Shown: in pieces, positions 1-7,910 of the stretch
Layout: every line of letters begins with the position of its first letter
Numbering within the stretch: the stretch's first letter is position 1
NCBI GenBank assembly: GCA_009694195.1
Contig: SHVQ01000021.1
Location: 1-49,325 of the forward strand
Direction: 5' to 3'
Length of the DNA: 49,325 nucleotides
DNA from: Rhodospirillales bacterium
GTDB lineage: Bacteria; Pseudomonadota; Alphaproteobacteria; Rhodospirillales; SHVQ01
Program-made: the position numbers and the translations under genes
The notes under the pieces: generated by a model
What the model was told of the DNA's origin: nothing
The model's database searches: none
What the model saw: only the letters and a program-made list of their open reading frames with translations

Positions 1-1895
1 ACCGCCGCCTCCACCGCCCGCCACACTTCGCGGGACGCGTTCGGGATATCGGAGGTGCTGCAGAACCATTGCAGGATCGCTTCGCGCGCCGGTGTCTCGC
101 CCTGCTCGAGCGCGCGGCGGAGATCGGGGATCGACGTATAGACCTTGATCCCGCCCACGAGCTCAGGCCGGAACGACGCCAGCGTCCCGCGCACCGCGTA
201 GTAGGGTTTCCCCGCCGCCAGCGTTTCGAGAAAGGCATTCGTGTTCACCGGCCCGACGACGATGTCGGCCGTGCGGGCGAGATCTCCGACCGACCCCGTG
301 GTGAGCACTTCGCAAGCCAACCCGTAATGCCGAAGGATATCGCGGTAGTACCCTTCCGTCGCCGTCATCCCGGGATGCAGCTTCACGCGAACGGTCGCGT
401 AGCCGAGCGCGCGCAGCATGCGGACCGTTTCGACGAGGCTCGCGAAGGTTTCGGCGTACAGCCCGCGAAAATTATGGCGCTGAACCGTGAGCGGCAACAC
501 GAGCGCGGATTTCGAAGACGCTTCGGTTCGCGCCCGGCCTGCATCTTCGCGGAGCCGATCGAGCGACGGGTACCCCGTTGTCGCCCGCGGCACGCCCGGG
601 GCGGACGCTTCGGCCCACGCCTCCAGGTGACGGCCCCAGAGAAGCAGCCGCGCGACGGACGGGCGATCCTTCCCCGGGCCGCTCCGGATGTCCGATCGGT
701 GCGTCGTCGTGAAGACGCCGTTCGGAAGCTCGTCGGCCGGAATCCCGAGCCGATGCCCGACCTCGATGAGCAGCCGGCAGGTCATATTCTCCGCGTCGCC
801 CACAAGCAGGCGCTCCACCCGCCGGTCCGCGAGAAGCCGCCGATAGCGCTTGGCCTCGCGGGCCCGCTCGCGAAGCCAGCCGCTCTCCAGGACATGGCGG
901 GTCACAAAGAGGGCGAGCGCGCGGGCGATGCCCGACCGGCCATCGGCGAGCTTGGCCCGGAGCCCGCTCTCGATCGCAGCGATGCTTGCGCGCTCGCGCT
1001 CATCAAGGTCCCCCTCGGGCAAACGCGCAAGTAGAACGCCCTTCCGCCAGCAGCGAAGGAGAAACCCGAGCCGCTTCGGCCACGGCTCGACCAGCAGGAC
1101 CGGAGTGATCGCGTTGCCGTCGAAGTTCTGCAACAGATTGTCGACCGCGAGCCAATTGAGCATGATGTAGACGCGAGGCCGCTTCGATGCGAAGGCCGCG
1201 CGGAGCCGGAAGACCGCGTCGACACCGCCTGCATAGAGCGCAAGAAGGAGCCCTTTCGCGACGCGGGGCTTGCCGGGCTTGCGGGCGAACGGACCGACAG
1301 GGAACGTAACGGATATCCGCGTCGCGGGCGTGGCCCGGTCGACGAATCGGGTGCCGTGCTTTCCGGCGACGTCGGCCACCAGGGCCCGGACCATGTCGGC
1401 GTCCAGGATGTCGTATTCGACGCGGAGGCCGTGAAAGACGATCTCGTCCGGCGAAAATCGCTCGCATGCGCGGTCGAGCGCGTGCCAAAGGCGCAGATAC
1501 GCGTGACGGAAGCGGGAAACATGGGTGGTGAATTGCCTTCCAAGGGAGACTCCCTCGAAGAGCGTGACGTCCAGGCCTTCGTGCTCGACCCAGCGCGCGC
1601 TTTCGGCTTCGTGCGCATCGGGCTCGCCGCGGGCGGCGGGCCAGGTTTCGAGAAACGCCTCGTAATGAACGCCGTGCCCGCGCGCCTCCGCGATCTCGCG
1701 CCAGGCGAGCCAGTCGCTTGTCACCACCAGCGTGTCGTCATCCGATCCCAGGTCCCGGATCTGCCGGCGGTCGGAAATCAGCGCTATCCGCTTGTACCGG
1801 CTCCGGATCCCGGGCGGGATCGCGAGGACGGAGAGCGCGGACCGGAGAGGCGACTCTTGCGGCTCCGATATCGCATGCGTGGCGGTATTGAGCAT
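1..1895 (-). CDS. Large glycosyltransferase-like surface polysaccharide protein (C-terminus beyond window)
   Basis: An uninterrupted minus-strand frame starts at ATG 1895 and runs off the window at base 1, giving at least 631 codons with no stop. Competing frames here are shadows. The N-terminal ~350 residues match nothing I recognise. The C-terminal part looks like a GT-B-type glycan synthase domain: a KLHPG motif near residue 505 and a stretch reading VGPVNTNAFLETLAAGKP near 542-559. This resembles CDP-glycerol/polysialyltransferase-like and capsule proteins, where a Lys-x-His-Pro-type motif and a late glycine-rich loop bind the sugar nucleotide. The start lies 2 bases after the APS kinase stop, so it is the distal gene of the operon that begins at 7.9 kb. 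An exact substrate cannot be assigned; transfer of a nonulosonate or another sugar is possible. The coding call is firm, the family call is moderate. Confidence 0.75.
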   Translation of the reverse strand, partial: MLNTATHAISEPQESPLRSALSVLAIPPGIRSRYKRIALISDRRQIRDLGSDDDTLVVTSDWLAWREIAEARGHGVHYEAFLETWPAARGEPDAHEAESARWVEHEGLDVTLFEGVSLGRQFTTHVSRFRHAYLRLWHALDRACERFSPDEIVFHGLRVEYDILDADMVRALVADVAGKHGTRFVDRATPATRISVTFPVGPFARKPGKPRVAKGLLLALYAGGVDAVFRLRAAFASKRPRVYIMLNWLAVDNLLQNFDGNAITPVLLVEPWPKRLGFLLRCWRKGVLLARLPEGDLDERERASIAAIESGLRAKLADGRSGIARALALFVTRHVLESGWLRERAREAKRYRRLLADRRVERLLVGDAENMTCRLLIEVGHRLGIPADELPNGVFTTTHRSDIRSGPGKDRPSVARLLLWGRHLEAWAEASAPGVPRATTGYPSLDRLREDAGRARTEASSKSALVLPLTVQRHNFRGLYAETFASLVETVRMLRALGYATVRVKLHPGMTATEGYYRDILRHYGLACEVLTTGSVGDLARTADIVVGPVNTNAFLETLAAGKPYYAVRGTLASFRPELVGGIKVYTSIPDLRRALEQGETPAREAILQWFCSTSDIPNASREVWRAVEAA

Positions 1896-1897
1896 CG

Positions 1898-2413
1898 TCA
1901 AAAGGCGAACGCCGGGAGGGCGCCGCGAATCTCCTTGGCGATCGCCGCCGGCTCCCGCAGCGGAAGGCCGTTCTCGACGACGAGGTGCGGATTCGCGGGC
2001 GGCGTGAACGGGAGATCGACGCCGACCACGTTCTTGACCGTGCCGGCCTTCGCCCCGGCGTAGAGTCCTTTCGGATCCCGCAACTCAAGAACGTTCATGG
2101 GAACATCCAGGTAGACCTCGAAAAACTGAGACAGGTTTTCCCGCATCCAGGCCTGCCATTCGGAAAAGGGGTAAAGCACGGAGGCCACCACGTTGATCTC
2201 TTGGCGGTCGAGCATCCGGCAGAGATGGGCGATGCGTTGGGCATTGAAGCGCCGCGCCTCCAGCGTGTGGCCGAGACGGTCGCCCCACACGCCCCGAAGG
2301 GTGTCGCCGTCCAAGAACACGACCGGGCGCTTCTCCTCGCGCAGCAAGGCGACCAGACGCGCGCCGATCGTCGTCTTGCCGGCCGCCGACAGCCCGCAGA
2401 TCCAGATAACCAC
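1898..2413 (-). CDS. cysC: Adenylylsulfate (APS) kinase
   Basis: This 171-residue protein has the length of a stand-alone CysC. It shows a Walker A loop (GLSAAGKTT, residues 7-15), the LDGD motif at 34-37 and the family signature RDPKGLYAGAKAG followed by a VGVDLPF segment and a PANPHLVVE tail. APS kinases phosphorylate adenylylsulfate with ATP to PAPS, the sulfate donor. No ATP sulfurylase (CysD/CysN) lies in the window, so APS would come from elsewhere. The gene sits in the glycan operon two genes after a PAPS-type sulfotransferase, which suggests local PAPS supply for glycan sulfation rather than general sulfate assimilation (inference). It starts 25 bases after the methyltransferase stop. 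Some CysC-like kinases in polysaccharide clusters may have other substrates, but the APS-kinase motifs look intact. Confidence 0.9.
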   Translation of the reverse strand: MVIWICGLSAAGKTTIGARLVALLREEKRPVVFLDGDTLRGVWGDRLGHTLEARRFNAQRIAHLCRMLDRQEINVVASVLYPFSEWQAWMRENLSQFFEVYLDVPMNVLELRDPKGLYAGAKAGTVKNVVGVDLPFTPPANPHLVVENGLPLREPAAIAKEIRGALPAFAF

Positions 2414-2438
2414 GCTCGCTTCCGATTCGGCCGGCGGC

Positions 2439-3185
2439 CTACTTGGTCGCGGAAACGATGACGAACTTCATGTCGATGAAGATGTCGTCGTCCGTGATGT
2501 CCATGTTGTAGGCGCGCTTGCCGGCGGCGTCGAGGTCGCGATGCATCTTCACGATGATGGCCTTGTTCGCCTCGCTGACGGCGCCGTTGTTGAGCCAGTT
2601 CTTGATGCTCATCCGCCGGGACATGTACACATCGTGCCGGACCTCGCGAAAGGACGCGCTGCGTGCGAGCGCGACCAAGTCGGCTTCGAGGAACGTTCGC
2701 CGTTCTTCCTTGTAGGCGAACATGGTGCTGTACCAGTCGCGGAGGTCGGCATTCGGCGGCACGCCTTCGGAGAGGACGAACATCCCGTCCGGCTTGAGCA
2801 CGCGATGACATTCCAGGATGCCGTCTTCCGCGCCTTCGAGGACGTGATGGTAGACCATCCGCGCGGTCACCCGGTCGAAGGTCGCGTCGGCGTATTTCAG
2901 CTCCCGCACGTCGCCGGTTTCGAACGTGATGTTCTTCACGGTGTTTTTCTCGCGCGCATGGGCCAGCATCTCATCCGAGCGGTCGATGCCGGTCACGTGC
3001 CGGACGAGGGGCGCGATCGTGTACGCGATGATGCCGGTTCCCGTGCCGACGTCCAGCACGCCGTGCGATTTGTCGAAACGGCCCAAGCGGACGAAGGATT
3101 CCGTATAGCCCTGGCGATTGACCCACTCGAGGGAGTCGTATTTCTCCGCCCGTCGCTTCCAAAACTGGCCGTCGAACTCCATCAT
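2439..3185 (-). CDS. Class I SAM-dependent methyltransferase
   Basis: This 248-residue protein has a Rossmann-type methyltransferase fold. The SAM-binding motif I reads VLDVGTGTG (residues 43-51), followed by an acidic residue at the end of strand 2 (TGIDRSDEM), a motif near FETGDVREL, and a post-motif with HRVLKPDGMFVLSEG. It belongs to the Methyltransf_11/25-like group, which acts on small molecules, sugars or lipids. It lies between the sulfotransferase (35-base gap) and cysC (25-base gap) in the leftward glycan operon. O-methylation of a glycan sugar, or action on a nucleotide-sugar or lipid-linked precursor, is the likely role. The target cannot be read from the sequence. A second ATG three bases downstream is an equally possible start. 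Confidence 0.88.
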   Translation of the reverse strand: MMEFDGQFWKRRAEKYDSLEWVNRQGYTESFVRLGRFDKSHGVLDVGTGTGIIAYTIAPLVRHVTGIDRSDEMLAHAREKNTVKNITFETGDVRELKYADATFDRVTARMVYHHVLEGAEDGILECHRVLKPDGMFVLSEGVPPNADLRDWYSTMFAYKEERRTFLEADLVALARSASFREVRHDVYMSRRMSIKNWLNNGAVSEANKAIIVKMHRDLDAAGKRAYNMDITDDDIFIDMKFVIVSATK

Positions 3186-3220
3186 GCGGGGCTCCGCTCC
3201 TCAAGTTTCATGCGCCGGTC

Positions 3221-4330
3221 CTAGCTCGCCTGTGCGTATTTCTTGGCAACGGCCGCTTCCATGGCTTCCAGATTCGCCACGTAGTCGGCATAGGCGGGGG
3301 TATCGACGAACTTGTCGAAGAATCCGTCGCCGGCGGACCAGTTGCGGGGGTCGGCCGGGTCGTTCGGCAACGTCTGCGTGCCTTCCCCGGTCGCCAGCAG
3401 GATCTGAAAATGTTTGAAGAGAAGAGGATGCGCCGTGAGGATTTTGAGGCCCTCGTGCAAGTCGCGGGCGTTGTACTGCTCCGAGCATGAATAGCCCATG
3501 GCTTCCAGCTGCTCGCGGGCGAGAAACTCGACGATGGCGAGCTGCCACGGTTTCAGCGCCGAACGCCAGTTCTCGGAGAGCTTCCGGTGGAAGCCGTAGT
3601 ATGTCTTGCGATCGTGGGAAGAGACGTTCGCCTTGATGTAGCGGCGGTCGAAAAGATCCGGCCATTTCTCCGGCTGAAGCTGCTGCGGCTCGACCTCGAC
3701 GCCGATGAACGCGCAGAGGCGGCCGATCGTTCCTTCCGGATCGGCGTGGATGTCTTCGAACTTGATCGTGTGATAGCGGTCGGCGGGAAACGTCTCCCGG
3801 TAACGGCGCAGGTGGTTGATCGAGTCGATCCAGTTGAAAATGATGTTGAGGTAGAGGTGGTCCGACATGAAGCTCATCTTCGCCCATGACGCGAACACGC
3901 CGCGCACGTCGCGATAGATGTGAAATATCTTCCCGTCCGGAAACATCTTGCGAAACAAGGGAATGCTGCGCCACTGCATGGGCGCGTACTCGCCCCATAT
4001 CGTTTTTCCGGTGGTGCCGAGGAGCCAGCGCATGATCTCCTCGTAGCAGGTCTGGTAGGTGAGCTGCCCGCGCTTCACGATGGCGGCGAGGATCGGCTCG
4101 ACCTCGATCGCGACGCCGAACCGGACGCTCAACCGAAGCTGCTGGTGATGCAGCATGCGCTCGACGTTCTTCGGCGTGAGCGGATCGTAGCGGCCGTAAA
4201 CGAAGCGGAAGAAATGAACCCGCTCCGTGAAGACCATGACCTTCGAATGGACGGAAAGGATATCGGTGACGAGCCAGCCGCCGGAGCGGCCGGTGCCGCT
4301 GCCGAAGATGCAGGGCGCGTGAGATGTCAT
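3221..4330 (-). CDS. PAPS-dependent sulfotransferase
   Basis: A 369-residue sulfotransferase-family protein. The 5'-phosphosulfate loop is GTGRSGGW (residues 12-19), close to the N-terminus as expected. The 3'-phosphate-binding motif is YRDVRGVFASW (139-149), with the conserved Arg and Ser. The open frame extends 54 codons further upstream, but that part lies inside neuC in another frame, so I place the start at ATG 4330, which gives a normal N-terminus directly before the P-loop-like motif. Enzymes of this family transfer sulfate from PAPS to hydroxyl or amino groups of sugars or other acceptors. cysC two genes downstream would supply PAPS. Together with neuB/neuC this predicts a sulfated glycan; whether the acceptor is the sialic acid itself is not known. 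Confidence 0.85.
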   Translation of the reverse strand: MTSHAPCIFGSGTGRSGGWLVTDILSVHSKVMVFTERVHFFRFVYGRYDPLTPKNVERMLHHQQLRLSVRFGVAIEVEPILAAIVKRGQLTYQTCYEEIMRWLLGTTGKTIWGEYAPMQWRSIPLFRKMFPDGKIFHIYRDVRGVFASWAKMSFMSDHLYLNIIFNWIDSINHLRRYRETFPADRYHTIKFEDIHADPEGTIGRLCAFIGVEVEPQQLQPEKWPDLFDRRYIKANVSSHDRKTYYGFHRKLSENWRSALKPWQLAIVEFLAREQLEAMGYSCSEQYNARDLHEGLKILTAHPLLFKHFQILLATGEGTQTLPNDPADPRNWSAGDGFFDKFVDTPAYADYVANLEAMEAAVAKKYAQAS

Positions 4331-4358
4331 CGGGAATCCGTTCCTGGGGGGCGTGCGA

Positions 4359-5564
4359 TTATGCCGAAGCCTTGCGGGCGCCGGCCGCCGAATCCGCCAT
4401 GAGCGCGACGGGCGCGAAGATGTCCCGGAACTGCTTCTGCCTGGAGACGCGCCAGGTCGCATCGCGACGCAGGATATCGAGGAAGCGGACATGACTGTCG
4501 CCGTTGCCGAAGTGCCGGCTCGACCGGGTGCGGCCCATGGCGCGCGCGGCCGCGATGCCGGCCGCGATCTCGGCGTTGCGGTAGCCGACGTTGACGATCG
4601 AGGGGTGGTGATAGCGGTTCTCCTGCCGGGTGCCGACGTTCACTGTCGGCAGTCCGTAGAACGGCGCTTCCCGAATCCCCGCGCTCGAATTCCCGACGAT
4701 CAATTCGGCGTTCTTGAGCAGCGTGAGGAAATATTCGAAACGCAAGGAGCGGAATATCCTGAACGACGGCCGCGCTTCGAGCCGCTTGAGCGCGGCAAAG
4801 ATCGCCTCGCATCCGTAGTCGTTGTTCGGATAGACCACGAGATAATTGCTGCCGCTTTCGATCAGGGCGTCAACGAACGCCTCGGCGTGAACCGCCATGT
4901 CCTCGGCTTCCGTCGTCACGGGATGGAAAATGGCGATCGCGTAATTTTCGAACGCGATCTCATAGTGCGCCTTGACGTCGGCGAGGGGCGCGAGATCGGC
5001 CGACACCATCACGTCGATATCCGGCGAGCCGATCACGAAGATCGAGCCGGGCACCTCGCCGAGCTGGCGTAGCCTCTGGGCCGCCTCCTCGTTGGCGACG
5101 AAATGCAAGTGCGAGAGCTTGGATGCCGCGTGGCGGATGAGCTCGTCCACGGTGCCGGAAATCTCGCCGCCCTCGATGTGGCCGACGAGCACGTTGCGGA
5201 GCGCGCCGACGATCGTGCCGGCGAGCGCTTCCACGCGGTCGCCGTGGACGACGATCATGTCCGGGCGGGTCTCCTCCACGTACCCAGAAAGGCCGACGAC
5301 GGTGTTGGCGAGAATAATTTCCATCGGCTCGCCGCCCGCCTGGTTCGCGTGCACGTGAATGTCGCGGAAGCCCGCCTTGTAGACCTCGTCCTGGGTGTGG
5401 CCGTAGAGGTCGAGCGTGTGCATGCCCGTGACGAACACGGCGCAGTCGAAGTCGGCCGCCCCGTCGATCGCCCGGATCAGCGGCTTGAGCTTGCCGAAGT
5501 CGGCCCGCGTCCCCGTCACGAACAGGATTTTCCGCCGCGGTCCACTCAAAGAACGTGATCCCAC
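4359..5564 (-). CDS. neuC: UDP-N-acetylglucosamine 2-epimerase (hydrolysing), NeuC type
   Basis: This protein of about 400 residues has the GT-B-like epimerase fold: GTRADFGKLKPL near residue 18, VHGDRVEAL, GHIEGGE, and a C-terminal GNSSAGIREAPFYGLPTVNVG nucleotide-binding segment. The hydrolysing enzymes convert UDP-GlcNAc (or a 2,4-diacetamido analogue, in LegG) to a free N-acetylmannosamine-type sugar, the substrate of the NeuB synthase next to it. The frame opens with GTG at 5564, which overlaps neuB. An alternative TTG at 5549 forms a four-base TTGA overlap with the neuB stop and removes five residues; it fits homologue length at least as well. NeuC rather than WecB is supported by the adjacency to neuB. 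Choosing NeuC over LegG rests mainly on the NeuB1-like partner. Confidence 0.9.
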   Translation of the reverse strand: MGSRSLSGPRRKILFVTGTRADFGKLKPLIRAIDGAADFDCAVFVTGMHTLDLYGHTQDEVYKAGFRDIHVHANQAGGEPMEIILANTVVGLSGYVEETRPDMIVVHGDRVEALAGTIVGALRNVLVGHIEGGEISGTVDELIRHAASKLSHLHFVANEEAAQRLRQLGEVPGSIFVIGSPDIDVMVSADLAPLADVKAHYEIAFENYAIAIFHPVTTEAEDMAVHAEAFVDALIESGSNYLVVYPNNDYGCEAIFAALKRLEARPSFRIFRSLRFEYFLTLLKNAELIVGNSSAGIREAPFYGLPTVNVGTRQENRYHHPSIVNVGYRNAEIAAGIAAARAMGRTRSSRHFGNGDSHVRFLDILRRDATWRVSRQKQFRDIFAPVALMADSAAGARKASA

Positions 5565-6577
5565 GACAACTGGGTGTCCTTCGGGATGTCGGCGCAGGCC
5601 TTGCGGCCGAGAAGCCGTTCGAAATCGGCCGCGCGGATCTCGCCCGTCCCCGGCCGCTTCACCCAGATGTTCGAGGCGTCGAGGACGTCACCCCGCCGGA
5701 TCGGGGCGATCGAGACGACGGACGCATACGCGAAATCGATCGTCGGCTGCTCTTCTTTGAGGATTTCCTTGGTGCCCCCGCGGGCGCGATAGATGGCTTT
5801 GGAGCCCTCGATCAGGTCCCTGAGATCGCGGGGGTCCATCGACACCGGAATGTCGGGACCGGGCCAAGACTTGTCCGAGGTGAAATGGCGCTCGAGGATC
5901 GACGCTCCGAGCGCGACGGCACCGAGGCAGGGATAGTTGGTGACCGAGTGGTCGGAAAGGCCGACCACGGCATCGGGGAACGCTTGCGCGAGCTCGCTCA
6001 TCGCATTGAGCCGCACGAGCTCATAGGGCGTCGGATAGACGCTCGTGCAATGGAGGAGGGCAAAGGGAACCTTGTGCGCGCGAAGGATATCGACCGAGCG
6101 TCGGACGTCGGCGATCCCGTTCATGCCGGTCGAGAGGATGATCGGTTTTCCGAACCCGGCGATATGGCGTATGAGCGGGGTGTTGTTGCATTCGCCGGAG
6201 CCGATCTTGAAGGCGGCGACGCCGAGGGCTTGGAGGCGATCCGCCGCCGCGCGCGAGAAGGGCGTGCTCAGGAAAATCATGCCCTTCTCTTCGGCGTGCC
6301 GCTTGAGCCGCGCCTCGGCCTCGGCCGAGAGCGCGCAGCGCTGCATCATTGTCCAGATGGACTCGCTTGCGTTTCCCGGCACCACGTCGTTCGCTATCAT
6401 TTCGTCGACGACGACGTGGGTCTGGAACTTGACGCATTCGGAGCCCTGGGCTGCCGCCGCGTCCACCATGAGGTGGGCCTTGTCTTCGCTCCCCTCATGA
6501 TTGATGCCGATTTCGGCAATCACGAAAGGGGAATGTTGCGGGCCGATGGTGCGTCCGGAGATTGCGAGTTCGACCAT
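5546..6577 (-). CDS. neuB: N-acetylneuraminate (nonulosonate) synthase
   Basis: A 343-residue protein with the two NeuB domains. The N-terminal TIM barrel carries AEIGINH (21-27), the VKFQTH strand near 49-54 and the KIGSGECNN and STGMN motifs. A C-terminal SAF/antifreeze-like domain follows (about 285-343, with VKRPGTG and LGRKA). It condenses phosphoenolpyruvate with ManNAc (or a related hexose) to the nine-carbon acid. The wording of several motifs, including the PGNA and MQRCAL segments, resembles from memory the Campylobacter NeuB1 (Neu5Ac) branch. I place the start at ATG 6577; the longer open frame upstream covers the ops-like intergenic region. No neuA (CMP-sialate synthetase) is in the window, so it may lie beyond the left edge. 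Confidence 0.93.
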   Translation of the reverse strand: MVELAISGRTIGPQHSPFVIAEIGINHEGSEDKAHLMVDAAAAQGSECVKFQTHVVVDEMIANDVVPGNASESIWTMMQRCALSAEAEARLKRHAEEKGMIFLSTPFSRAAADRLQALGVAAFKIGSGECNNTPLIRHIAGFGKPIILSTGMNGIADVRRSVDILRAHKVPFALLHCTSVYPTPYELVRLNAMSELAQAFPDAVVGLSDHSVTNYPCLGAVALGASILERHFTSDKSWPGPDIPVSMDPRDLRDLIEGSKAIYRARGGTKEILKEEQPTIDFAYASVVSIAPIRRGDVLDASNIWVKRPGTGEIRAADFERLLGRKACADIPKDTQLSWDHVL

Positions 6578-6617
6578 GCTGGACCCGTGCGGGCGAAGGG
6601 TTGAGGGCAAGGCAGGC

Positions 6618-6628
6618 AAGCTACCGCA
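6618..6628 (-). promoter_or_regulatory. ops-like antiterminator recruitment motif
   Basis: In the 109-base gap between the NusG-like gene and neuB, the minus strand reads TGCGGTAGCTT. It matches the E. coli RfaH ops element (GGCGGTAGCGT, from memory) at 9 of 11 positions, including the whole GCGGTAGC core. It lies on the sense strand of the operon, upstream of the genes an antiterminator would serve. The same octamer also occurs at 4578-4585 and 31004-31011 inside genes on the antisense strand, so chance is not excluded. Confidence 0.35.
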
Positions 6629-6686
6629 GTCCGGGTGAAATGCTGTTCCCCCCGGAGGCACTCGAGACCGTCGCCCGGGGCGCGCT

Positions 6687-7190
6687 CTAGGCGACGGCGG
6701 CGACCGCCGTCATCGGCATGCGCACCCGGACCTGACGGCCGAGCAGATCGAGCAGGATCGTCACGCGCATCGCGTCGTCGGCGCATTCGAACAGCCCGAT
6801 TGAATCGCGGAGCGGCCCGTCGAGGAGACGGACCTTCTCGCCCGGTTTGAACGGCCGCCGGCGGTGAAGGTCGACCAGTCCCCGTTGATCTTCGCAAGCC
6901 TGGATCTCCTCGATCACCCCGAACGGCACGGGGCTCAGCTCGCCGCCGAACGAAACAAGGTGGCTGACACCGACCGTCGAGTTGATGGCGCGCCATCGCG
7001 AGCGCTCGGTGTCGATTTGGACGAACAAGTAGCGGGGGAAGAGCGGCGCCTGGACGGTTTCGATCCGGCGCGCGTGGCTCCGCCGCTTCAGGTGCTTGGG
7101 CAGGTAAACGACGAAATGTTGCCGCTCGAGGTGGCGGACGGCGACGGGTTCGGCTTGGACATGGGTGTGAACGGCATACCAGTTGAGCAT
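6687..7190 (-). CDS. NusG-paralogue transcription antiterminator (RfaH/UpxY-like)
   Basis: This 167-residue protein begins with the NusG N-terminal signature (WYAVHTHVQAEPVAVRHLE, residues 4-22), then PLFPRYLFVQID and a C-terminal KOW-type segment (FKPGEKVRLLDGPLRDSIGLFE). NusG paralogues of this size bind RNA polymerase paused at specific DNA sites and suppress termination across long polysaccharide operons. RfaH in enterobacteria and UpxY in Bacteroides are the known examples. It is the second gene of the leftward operon, 8 bases after the regulator stop, with a strong GGGGGAG ribosome site before ATG 7190. It probably acts in cis on the neuB-neuC-sulfotransferase operon, using a site such as the ops-like motif at 6618-6628 (inference). 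The housekeeping nusG would be elsewhere. Confidence 0.88.
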   Translation of the reverse strand: MLNWYAVHTHVQAEPVAVRHLERQHFVVYLPKHLKRRSHARRIETVQAPLFPRYLFVQIDTERSRWRAINSTVGVSHLVSFGGELSPVPFGVIEEIQACEDQRGLVDLHRRRPFKPGEKVRLLDGPLRDSIGLFECADDAMRVTILLDLLGRQVRVRMPMTAVAAVA

Positions 7191-7198
7191 CGCTCCCC

Positions 7199-7873
7199 CT
7201 AGGCGGCGAAGGTTGGCAGATGGCGTGAAATGTTGAGAAAGCGCGGCGCCAGAATTCGATCCGCGGGCATCTGGCGCGCGAGCGCGTCGAACGTCGCCTG
7301 CGGGTCTCCGATGTCCGTAATGATCACGGCATCGACCGGCCCGAGCGCGCTCAGATCCGCGACCACCGTGACGCCCGGGAACGGCTCTACGGCAATGTTG
7401 GCGTCGATCACGCCGACGATCGTGATCGGCCGGTCGCCGACGCAAAGGCTCGCGATCTCGACGAGGTCCCCCATGCCGGCGAGCGCGATCCGGGACCAGT
7501 CCTTGGCCGCGCACTGATCCACGAGCTCGGCCAGCTGGCGGCGGGCGGCCCTGAAAAAGTTGAAGGAGATCGAAAGGTAACGGGCCGTCAGCCGGCTCTT
7601 TTCGGCGAACCCGGTCGGGGTCAGGTAATAGAGATAGCGGTTGGCCGGCGCCTGCGTGACCTTGATGTAGCCTTTCTTCACGCACCGCCTTAGGTACGCG
7701 TTCGCGAGCCCGAGCGCGATGCCGAGCTCGCCCGCGACCGAGCGCTGCGTCACACGGTCGTTGCGTTCGACGGCGTTGAGCACGCCCAAGGTGATTTCGG
7801 CTTCCGAATCGAGCCCGTCGGTTCCGGAGGCGCTTTCCGCGGCGATGGAAGACCCGGCCGAATTTGCGTTCAT
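7199..7873 (-). CDS. Winged-helix regulator with Rossmann-like sensor domain, head of the glycan operon
   Basis: A 224-residue protein. Residues ~25-90 form a winged helix-turn-helix (TQRSVAGELGIALGLANAYLRRCVKKGYIKV followed by a wing with NRYLYYLTPTG), as in MarR-like regulators associated with exopolysaccharide genes. Residues ~125-215 look like a small Rossmann unit (IALAGMGDLVEIA, then IVGVIDANI and VDAVIITDIG). This recalls nucleotide-sugar or CoA-binding domains and suggests a ligand sensor (inference). The ATG at 7873 has no Shine-Dalgarno sequence and lies about 7 bases after a candidate -10 box, so the mRNA may be leaderless. Two 15-bp inverted repeats overlap the promoter and start codon, which points to autoregulation. 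It is followed by the NusG paralogue. Confidence 0.85.
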   Translation of the reverse strand: MNANSAGSSIAAESASGTDGLDSEAEITLGVLNAVERNDRVTQRSVAGELGIALGLANAYLRRCVKKGYIKVTQAPANRYLYYLTPTGFAEKSRLTARYLSISFNFFRAARRQLAELVDQCAAKDWSRIALAGMGDLVEIASLCVGDRPITIVGVIDANIAVEPFPGVTVVADLSALGPVDAVIITDIGDPQATFDALARQMPADRILAPRFLNISRHLPTFAA

Positions 7874-7905
7874 ACCGCGAACACTAGCCCGTTCATGCCG
7901 TGAAC
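7868..7905 (-). promoter_or_regulatory. Tandem 15-bp inverted-repeat operator
   Basis: Two near-identical dyads, GTTCATACCGCGAAC (7868-7882) and GTTCATGCCGTGAAC (7891-7905), differ at two positions only. Both have GTTCA/GAAC arms. Their centres are 23 bp apart, about two helical turns. The right copy fills the spacer of the candidate promoter; the left copy overlaps the end of the -10 box and the start codon. This is the expected layout of an autorepressor site. The likely binder is the adjacent winged-helix protein. Confidence 0.65.
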
Positions 7906-7910
7906 GTCAA
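7881..7910 (-). promoter_or_regulatory. Candidate leaderless sigma-70 promoter of the glycan operon
   Basis: On the minus strand, TTGACG (7910-7905) and TAGTGT (7886-7881) are separated by 18 bases. The ATG begins 7 bases after the -10 box, so transcription would start at or next to the A of the start codon. No ribosome site precedes the ATG, which is consistent with a leaderless message. Confidence 0.5.

Noticed and set aside
69..2063. Plus-strand frames of 321 and 235 codons at the left edge
   Set aside because: Arg/Pro-rich shadows of the partial glycosyltransferase-like gene on the minus strand, which is open over the whole interval.
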